From contig JBKHAN010000024.1 of the NCBI GenBank assembly GCA_046542845.1, positions 1-40,974 on the forward strand: 40,974 bases of DNA, read 5' to 3'. Positions 35,347 to 40,974 of this stretch are shown here, piece by piece. Both the position numbers and the translations under genes were made by a program. Under the pieces are notes generated by a model, which ran no database searches, was not told where the DNA came from, and worked only from the letters and a program-made list of their open reading frames with translations. Origin of the DNA: SKKC01 sp046542845 (lineage in GTDB: Bacteria; Spirochaetota; Spirochaetia; DSM-27196; SKKC01). Numbering within the stretch: the first letter of the stretch is position 1; each line of letters opens with the position of its first letter.

Positions 35347-36417
35347 ATGAAACCGACACTGCGATACATCGCCGAGCGGGCGAACGTATCCATTGGAACA
35401 GTGGACCGCGTAATCCATGACCGAGGAAGGGTATCGGAGGAAACACAGAATCGCGTCAGAGCAATCATAGAAGAGATTGGATACAGTCCGAACATATTCG
35501 CAAGCAATCTCTCGACGTCCCGCGTGCACCGTTTCGCGGCGATACTTCCGCATACGAACGATAACGCCGACCATTGGGGTCTTCATCGTCGAGGTCTTAC
35601 GGCCGCCGCCCGGGAACTGTCCCGAATGAACGTAGAATTCACCGAAATCCCCTTTGAACTGACGAGTACGGGCAGTTTCGTACGCGCGTGCACGGAGGCC
35701 GTTGCGGGTGATTTTTCGGGTTACGTACTGGTTCCGCCGGCACAGAGCGAGGTAGCCGAGGAATGGGCGCTGCGTTTCAGCGCCACCTCGCCCGTGGTAC
35801 TCGTCGATTCAGACCTCCCGAAACTTGATTCGGTCTATTTTCGCGGGCAAAACCCCGTGGAAAGCGGTCGCGTCTGCGGCAGGTTGCTCAACTATATGTT
35901 ACCGGCAGAATCGAAAGTCGTCCTCGCGACCCCGCAGAGTAATGCCCCGCTACTCCTGAAGCGGGCTCAGGGCGTCATCGAGGTCGCAAGCGAACACTGC
36001 CGGGTTGCCCAGGTACCGGTACGCGCCGAGGAAACCAGCAGTATAATGACGCGCACACTCGAACAGATTCTCAACGAGCACCCGGATACGAAGGGAATCG
36101 TTGTACCAAACGCCACTGTCTTCTTTATGGCTCGCGAGTTTGAGCGTAGAGCAAGCACATTGGGTATACGGCTCATGGGATACGACGCCATAGAAGAAAA
36201 CGTCCGGCTGCTGAAGGCAGGGTATATCGATTTTCTGATTGGAACCCATCCGGATACCCAGAGCTACAGCGCTATGCACACCCTGTATCAACTCGTGGTA
36301 CTCAAGCAGGCCCCTCCGCGTCGAGTGACGCAGCCCGTCGAAATCCTGATCCGCGATAACATCGACTCGTATCGCTCCACCTCAAGCACTTACGTAGATC
36401 GCACCGATCTCGCGTAG
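35347..36417 (+). CDS. LacI-family transcriptional regulator
   Basis: 356 residues from ATG at 35347 behind GGGAGC. The N-terminal helix-turn-helix LRYIAERANVSIGTVDRVIH and hinge region SEETQNRVRAIIEEIGYSPN (quoted separately) are typical of LacI/GalR proteins. The GTVDRV recognition helix differs from the usual TVSRV. Residues 60-340 form a periplasmic-binding-like sugar sensor (VVLVDSDLP, IDFLIGTHPDTQS). It most likely represses the surrounding hydrolase genes until a sugar is bound, through the operators at 27053-27070 and 38703-38720. Its 3' end overlaps the convergent CPBP gene by 28 bases. Confidence 0.92.
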   Translation: MKPTLRYIAERANVSIGTVDRVIHDRGRVSEETQNRVRAIIEEIGYSPNIFASNLSTSRVHRFAAILPHTNDNADHWGLHRRGLTAAARELSRMNVEFTEIPFELTSTGSFVRACTEAVAGDFSGYVLVPPAQSEVAEEWALRFSATSPVVLVDSDLPKLDSVYFRGQNPVESGRVCGRLLNYMLPAESKVVLATPQSNAPLLLKRAQGVIEVASEHCRVAQVPVRAEETSSIMTRTLEQILNEHPDTKGIVVPNATVFFMAREFERRASTLGIRLMGYDAIEENVRLLKAGYIDFLIGTHPDTQSYSAMHTLYQLVVLKQAPPRRVTQPVEILIRDNIDSYRSTSSTYVDRTDLA

Positions 36418-37214
36418 CGCCTGAGGCCCGCGATGCAGATACCGGCAATGCCGGAGGTAAGCACGAGAATTGCGAGAGCATAATCGCGGAATACCGACTC
36501 AACCTCCGGACTCAGCGCAAGCACAGCCAGACCGTTCGCCGCCAGATGAACCGCCAGAGCCGGCCATATCGAGCGCGCCGAATGCAGGAGAACGCCGGCA
36601 ATTACAGCCATTATAAACCCCACGACAATCCGACCGAGGCTCCCGTAACCGAGTGCATACAGAGCCGCTGTTATTATGACGGCAGCCGGTGCCGAGTACC
36701 GTGCAGTCAGGCCCGGCTGCACCACCAGGCGAAGCACCAGCTCTTCGGTCAGCGCCGGGAGTGCGATCATAAGCACAATCACTTCACCCGGCGCACCTCC
36801 CGCGACGGGTCGTAAGACGCTGGACAGACCGCGCTGCGTTCCGGAGACCGGGATAGCGAGGAGAGAAAGCCCCGACAGGATGGCGAGAAAGAGTGCGATG
36901 CCGAGGGTGCTGAGTACCATGATCCGTACATTTATACCAAAAAGCGTGGCGGCAGGACGGGGTACATTTCGGGCAAAGGCCACTAGGACGACCAGCGCGC
37001 CGATACCATACGCAGGGGACATGAGTCGCTGCTCCTGCCCCAAAGACCATCCCTGTATGTCCACAGACACCGCGAAGCCACCGAATGCAATAGCGGAAAT
37101 GACCTGAAAAAGCGCGACCGCCATTACGGCGACAAGAGCGTTCATGGGCGGGACGGTGCCGAAGTGCGAGACCGTCCGCGGAACGTTGTTTGCAAGCTGC
37201 TGATGTATGCCCAT
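36390..37214 (-). CDS. CPBP-family membrane protein, probable protease with altered motif 2
   Basis: 274 residues from ATG at 37214 behind AGGAAG. About eight hydrophobic helices are present. The CPBP (Abi/Rce1-like) motif 1 is TEELVLRLVV, with the EExxxR pattern, and motif 3 is HLAANG. Motif 2, normally FxxxH, reads ALYALGYG and lacks the histidine, so metal binding and proteolysis may be lost. The start is eight bases after the GH10 stop, so the two genes share a transcript. CPBP proteins act in peptide processing, bacteriocin immunity or membrane-protein maturation; its link to a xylanase is unexplained. Confidence 0.75.
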   Translation of the reverse strand: MGIHQQLANNVPRTVSHFGTVPPMNALVAVMAVALFQVISAIAFGGFAVSVDIQGWSLGQEQRLMSPAYGIGALVVLVAFARNVPRPAATLFGINVRIMVLSTLGIALFLAILSGLSLLAIPVSGTQRGLSSVLRPVAGGAPGEVIVLMIALPALTEELVLRLVVQPGLTARYSAPAAVIITAALYALGYGSLGRIVVGFIMAVIAGVLLHSARSIWPALAVHLAANGLAVLALSPEVESVFRDYALAILVLTSGIAGICIAGLRRYARSVRST

Positions 37215-37222
37215 TGTGCTTC

Positions 37223-38677
37223 CTAACCTGGTTCGACGGAGAGCCGTCTACCACGTACAGGGATCCGTATCCTGTTCTCGGTAGCGGAAGACACACGAAA
37301 GCGTTCGGCGGGTGCACGATCACTATTGCGCTCGTGAAGAAGCCTCACGCGATACTCGCCGTGGAACCCGCGAAATTGAACACGGCCCTGCTCATCGCTA
37401 CGCAGCTCCTCGCTGGTCCTCCATTCCTCGTTCAACAGCTTCTGCACCGCGCGGTACACGGGGCCCGGCGAATGCGCAGCGCTGCGTTCGGACCAGTCTA
37501 TGGAGTCAGACATAAATCCCCAGAATGAAAACGCCTCAACCGCCGGATGCGAAAACGCTACTCTCAGAAAACGCGTTATGTAATCTGCCCGCCGCTCTTC
37601 GACCGGGTCGGTGCGATTCAGGTAGCGAGACCCGGATTTTTTTATCGGCACGTCGGCTGTGTCACCTTCCTGCTCAAACAGCGACCGTCGCGCCCAGAAT
37701 TCCGTTATGTGGAGGGGAATGCCCGCCACGGCAAGTTCATCATAAAGGGACATCTGTTCGGCCGGATCCATACGGCCACCGGTATGCGACTGTAGTCCCA
37801 GGGCATCCGGCATACAACCTGTCCGATCGAGCTTGCCCAGGATATCAAGCATGCGGCGGCGTTGGAACTCGGCGGTGACCGCAATGCCGTTCGCGGCGAC
37901 CGGCGCCTTGGGGCCGTCCTGCTCCATACCATAATCGTTCAGAACGTAGGTATTTTCGGGCACTTCGTCCCTGCACCAGTCGAGAACCCGCCCAACATAC
38001 TCAGCGATGACGTCTACCGGTTCCAGATGAGGCCATTCGCGCGTCGCGAGATTCTGAGGGGCTGGTTCCCAGAGCGCTTCGTTGACCAGATCCCAGGTCC
38101 TCACCTTGCGACCAAAGGCAGCGAGCAGCGATCTCACACGCACCTCGGCAAACTTCATTTGCGTATCGGTATCATACCGCATGAGCCAGGAAGGCCAGCA
38201 CTTGGGAATCGACCAGAACAGTGGATGGCCCTTCACGTGCAGGCCTTCCGAGGACGCCCACTCTACAACCTTCCTCATATGCGAAACGCGGAGATCACCC
38301 TGCTGATCTTCGGTTTTCGACATGTCGTGTTCCGCTCTTTCGGTCCAGTAACACAGCGCGGTTGCGCTGTTCAGACACTCGGAAAAACGACGCTTCCAGA
38401 ACTGTGCGCGGTCGCTGTCACCGCCACCGGACCGGATCATACTGTCAAGCGGGCCGGTCTGATCACCAAAAACGAAGTCATGCGAACTCTGCTGCACATC
38501 GACTCGTAAACCCGGTACGGGGTTCCCTTCAGAGTCGATAAACAGCAACTCCACATCCGATTGTCGGTACCGCTTGATACGCTCGTCGGTACCGGCAAGT
38601 ACATCCGCCCCGGCGACCGACAGGGAGTGTGCCCCTCCGGCATCAAGTGCGCCCCACTCCTCGCCTCCATCACTCAT
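37223..38677 (-). CDS. GH10 endo-1,4-beta-xylanase
   Basis: 484 residues from ATG at 38677. An N-terminal beta-sandwich covers about residues 33-75 (VELLFIDSEGNPVPGLRVDV), ending in the HDFVFG turn into the barrel. GH10 motifs follow: VKGHPLFW, acid/base Glu200 in WDLVNEAL, LNDYG, QSHTGG and nucleophile Glu326 in HITEFW. A short C-terminal strand-rich segment (FRGFHGEYRVRL) is also common in this subgroup. The enzyme hydrolyses beta-1,4-xylan or xylo-oligosaccharides. There is no signal peptide, so it is probably intracellular. A LacI-type operator and a -35-like TTGACC are found upstream. Confidence 0.93.
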   Translation of the reverse strand: MSDGGEEWGALDAGGAHSLSVAGADVLAGTDERIKRYRQSDVELLFIDSEGNPVPGLRVDVQQSSHDFVFGDQTGPLDSMIRSGGGDSDRAQFWKRRFSECLNSATALCYWTERAEHDMSKTEDQQGDLRVSHMRKVVEWASSEGLHVKGHPLFWSIPKCWPSWLMRYDTDTQMKFAEVRVRSLLAAFGRKVRTWDLVNEALWEPAPQNLATREWPHLEPVDVIAEYVGRVLDWCRDEVPENTYVLNDYGMEQDGPKAPVAANGIAVTAEFQRRRMLDILGKLDRTGCMPDALGLQSHTGGRMDPAEQMSLYDELAVAGIPLHITEFWARRSLFEQEGDTADVPIKKSGSRYLNRTDPVEERRADYITRFLRVAFSHPAVEAFSFWGFMSDSIDWSERSAAHSPGPVYRAVQKLLNEEWRTSEELRSDEQGRVQFRGFHGEYRVRLLHERNSDRAPAERFRVSSATENRIRIPVRGRRLSVEPG

Positions 38678-38702
38678 GAGACCGCTCGCCTTCGTATTTT
38701 TT

Positions 38703-38720
38703 TGCGTTTTCGTACACGCA
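38703..38720. promoter_or_regulatory. LacI-type operator TGCG-N4-CG-N4-CGCA
   Basis: TGCGTTTTCGTACACGCA is symmetric at seven of nine pairs with a central CpG. It lies between the divergent GH10 and GH50-like genes and could control both. Its outer four bases on each side and its centre are identical to the site at 27053-27070. Confidence 0.65.
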
Positions 38721-38728
38721 TGCTCTTC

Positions 38729-38757
38729 ACCTTAACCTCAGTAGGTGTTACGGTCAA
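38729..38757 (-). promoter_or_regulatory. Possible promoter of the GH10-CPBP operon
   Basis: The minus strand has TTGACC (38752-38757), 17 bases, then TAAGGT (38729-38734). The predicted start of transcription falls just before the operator at 38703-38720, as at the GH42-like promoter. The -10 match is weak. Confidence 0.35.
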
Positions 38758-38775
38758 GCAAAAGGAGCCGATGCC

Positions 38776-40107
38776 ATGCCTGAGACCACCAAGCCCTGGG
38801 CCGATTACCGCGGAACGGAGGGATACTATCGTCTGGTACGATATGCCTCCGGTTTTTTTGGTCTGGTCGATCCGGACAACCAACCCTTTTTCTACCGCGG
38901 CGTCTGCGCGGTCAATCGCGCCGGCGAACCCGGCGGACGACTCGCAAAACCGGGTGTATACGCCGATACCTGCAAGCGTCTGTATGGAGATGATACCGAT
39001 CGATTCGTTGCGTCCTGTATCCGGCGTACCATAGCATGCGGATTCAACGCGTTTGGCTCGTGGACAACGGACGAGTTTTTCAACCGGGGCGTCTGCTTTA
39101 CCGAGACGCTCGAGTTTACCAAAATCGACGAGTCGGTCCGCCTGCGCGGCAAGGGAATCCGGCTTCCGGACGTGTTTGACCCGAAATGGGATCTGGCAGC
39201 GAGGGCACTCTGCGAACAGCTCGTTCCACCGCTCGTTACATCGAGAGACCTGCTTGGATATTTCGTCGATAACGAACTTGGATGGGGTCAGGCGAAGACC
39301 GACCACGTATGGGGGGCGGGGGACAATGTAAACACAGACGGCAGCGCTCCGACCCTGCTCCAATTCTGTTTATCCCTGCCGGAAGATCGGGCGGCGCATT
39401 CGGCCGCCTGGAACTTCCTCGAGGAGCGATACACATCTGCAGCGCGAGCGCTCGCCTCGTGGGGTATCGAGACGACAGACGATGCCGCGCGTGCGGACGT
39501 CCGCCGTATGAGCGAGAACGGTATGGTTTTTTCGAGTGAGACCTACGGGCGCGATCATGAGGCGTTCACACGCCTTTTTGCTGAACGGTATGTCCGTCGC
39601 GTATGCGAAGAAATCCGCAGAATCGATCCGAATCATCTGATACTCGGGTGCCGTTTCGGGGCGCCTCCGGGAGAAGCCGTGGCCCGCGCGCAGGATATAC
39701 CCGGTGGGTTCGATGTGTGCTCGATAAACAACTACCGGGATACGTTTTACGATCGGATATCCGACATGGCCGGCGAAACTGATCTGCCTATACTCAATGG
39801 CGAGTTCTCGTGGAATTCGGACTACTTTGCATTCGATCGCAGACCCGGTGACGCGGGGCTCAGCGAGAAAGAACGTATCGCCAGACACGGACCGAAAGCC
39901 CTCGAGTCGGCAGTGGCGCACCCGCGACTCGTGGGATACACGTGGTATCGATGGGTTCACAATTTCACGTCGCCGGAGGACAGGTCGTATGGCATAGTCA
40001 ACCGGGAAGGTGACATTTTGAACCGCTTTAACGCGTCCCTCCTGGCATCGGTGAATCCACGACTCGAAAGCATTCGAAACCATGCGGGTGGTATATCGGG
40101 GAGCTAG
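38776..40107 (+). CDS. GH50-like clan GH-A glycosidase (compact form)
   Basis: 443 residues from ATG at 38776, eight bases after AAAGGAG; another ATG at 38771 is out of frame. It consists of the barrel only and lacks the 235-residue N-terminal region of the paralogue at 22785-24839. The shared core includes FFGLVDPDNQPFFYRGV, acid/base candidate Glu167 in GYFVDNELGWG, DPNHLILGCRFG and nucleophile candidate Glu343 in ILNGEFSWN. No signal peptide is seen. It is divergent from the GH10 gene across the shared operator, so the two are likely co-regulated. Its stop shares the palindrome CTAG with the stop of the convergent kinase gene. Confidence 0.7.
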   Translation: MPETTKPWADYRGTEGYYRLVRYASGFFGLVDPDNQPFFYRGVCAVNRAGEPGGRLAKPGVYADTCKRLYGDDTDRFVASCIRRTIACGFNAFGSWTTDEFFNRGVCFTETLEFTKIDESVRLRGKGIRLPDVFDPKWDLAARALCEQLVPPLVTSRDLLGYFVDNELGWGQAKTDHVWGAGDNVNTDGSAPTLLQFCLSLPEDRAAHSAAWNFLEERYTSAARALASWGIETTDDAARADVRRMSENGMVFSSETYGRDHEAFTRLFAERYVRRVCEEIRRIDPNHLILGCRFGAPPGEAVARAQDIPGGFDVCSINNYRDTFYDRISDMAGETDLPILNGEFSWNSDYFAFDRRPGDAGLSEKERIARHGPKALESAVAHPRLVGYTWYRWVHNFTSPEDRSYGIVNREGDILNRFNASLLASVNPRLESIRNHAGGISGS

Positions 40108-40974
40108 ACGTCCGAGTGCACACGGTACCCGGTAACCGGCAACATCAGGTCTACAACCGTTCCACTCCCTGCGTGCGAATCCACAGTCATCGAAAAGTCA
40201 TCGCCGTATATATGATTCAGCCGCATGTAAATATTCCGAAGGCCGATTGATTTCATGCTACCGCCCGATCCGCTCGCCCCTTCATGCATCCCGCTAAGCA
40301 TGCGTCCCCGGACGACTGCAAGCGTATCAGGGGACATACCCTCACCGTCGTCTCGAACACGGACTCTGAGTGCCGTCCCGTCAAGCTTTGCCGAGATCGA
40401 GAGTTGGCATTGTCGACCCGTTGGAAGTATTCCGTGAAAGAGAGCGTTTTCGACGAGGGGTTGAACGATACTCCGCGGGACGAGCAGCTGCTTAAGATCA
40501 GGATCTACGTCCCACTTTGTGGTGTACATGTCGCCGCATCGATATCTTTGTATCTGCAAATAGTGCCACGCCATGCGCAACTCTGAATCGAGGGTGTCGA
40601 GTATCGCATCCGCGCTGATCCGGAGTGTATCCTGAAGGATAGAGATGAGCGACGCGACCATTGTCGAGATGTCGGCGCTTCTCTCCTGTCTGGCAAGGTA
40701 TATAACCGAATTGAGCGTATTGTAGATGAAGTGGGGGTTGATCTGAGCCGCGAGCAGATCGTATTCCATGCGCTTTGCTTCGCGTTCATACCGTATGCGG
40801 GACTCGATATGGACCCGAAGGTCATCGGTCATACGGTTAAACCCGTCGGTCAACTGGCGCATTTCTTCCCCGCCGGCGACGGGAACCTGCACGTCAAGCT
40901 CGCCGCGCGCTACCCGCTGCATGGCCTGGGCAAGCGTATGAATAGGTTGAACCAGTCCTGCCATCGAAGGCGCC
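40104..40974 (-). CDS. YesM/LytS-type sensor histidine kinase (5' partial)
   Basis: The frame is open to the window edge, so the sensory and membrane parts lie outside. The visible part starts within a HAMP domain (PIHTLAQAMQRVARGELDVQ), then a coiled coil, the phospho-acceptor region AAQINPHFIYNTLNSV, the N-box IVQPLVENALFHG and the G-box DDGEGM of the HATPase domain. This arrangement is the His_kinase/LytS-YesM group, whose partner is usually an AraC-type response regulator controlling a sugar ABC transporter. That fits the hydrolase-rich surroundings. Partner genes would lie beyond the window. Confidence 0.9.
   Translation of the reverse strand, partial: APSMAGLVQPIHTLAQAMQRVARGELDVQVPVAGGEEMRQLTDGFNRMTDDLRVHIESRIRYEREAKRMEYDLLAAQINPHFIYNTLNSVIYLARQERSADISTMVASLISILQDTLRISADAILDTLDSELRMAWHYLQIQRYRCGDMYTTKWDVDPDLKQLLVPRSIVQPLVENALFHGILPTGRQCQLSISAKLDGTALRVRVRDDGEGMSPDTLAVVRGRMLSGMHEGASGSGGSMKSIGLRNIYMRLNHIYGDDFSMTVDSHAGSGTVVDLMLPVTGYRVHSDV

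Noticed and set aside
1..40974. CRISPR arrays, tRNA or rRNA genes, insertion sequences, phage genes
   Set aside because: I saw no regularly spaced repeats, no cloverleaf-like intergenic sequence, and no transposase or integrase motifs; the intergenic space is too small to hold most of these.

Overview
The window is a dense, GC-rich bacterial chromosome segment with 31 protein genes, one apparent pseudogene and no tRNA, rRNA, CRISPR array or insertion sequence that I could see. Almost every gene abuts or overlaps its neighbour. The mix (many sugar-polymer hydrolases without signal peptides, a DhnA-type class I aldolase, a DUF151/UVR nuclease, an outer-membrane TolC protein) suggests a Gram-negative saccharolytic anaerobe or facultative organism. 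A free-living spirochaete fits best, but that is inference from gene content; no marker gene is present.

Region 1 (1-5241): a partial TolC efflux gene, a flavin monooxygenase, a type III polyketide synthase and a SAM methyltransferase on the plus strand, with a UbiE-like methyltransferase on the minus strand between them. The set resembles phenolic-lipid/alkylquinone operons such as Streptomyces srsABC. Region 2 (5207-12615, minus): gamma-glutamyltransferase, 4-alpha-glucanotransferase and a very large GH13 protein, an alpha-glucan module. Region 3 (12689-16318, plus): a MoxR ATPase, DUF58 and DUF4129-type membrane protein operon. Region 4 (16302-20069): DUF151/UVR nuclease, a small exported barrel-like protein, a CopZ-like metallochaperone, a MarR regulator preceded by a perfect palindrome, a TspO-like membrane protein and a patatin. 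Region 5 (20082-22712, minus): acyl-CoA dehydrogenase and fructose-bisphosphate aldolase.

Region 6 (22785-40107) is a plant or algal polysaccharide-use region: two GH50-like enzymes, a GH42-like enzyme, a GH28-GH-A-GH42 operon, a GH10 xylanase, a LacI-family regulator and a CPBP membrane protein. It also contains a rhodanese-type sulfurtransferase and a single reading frame that joins a ClC chloride channel to a sirtuin. None of the hydrolases has a visible signal peptide, so they probably act on imported oligosaccharides. The window ends inside a YesM/LytS-type sensor kinase gene (40104-40974), the kind often found next to sugar ABC transporters.

The strongest unusual points are the ClC-sirtuin fusion with a possible internal start for a free sirtuin; an 18-bp operator of form TGCG-N4-CG-N4-CGCA shared by two distant hydrolase promoters, which defines a likely local LacI regulon; the polyketide synthase cluster joined to an efflux protein; and the near-universal overlap of convergent genes.
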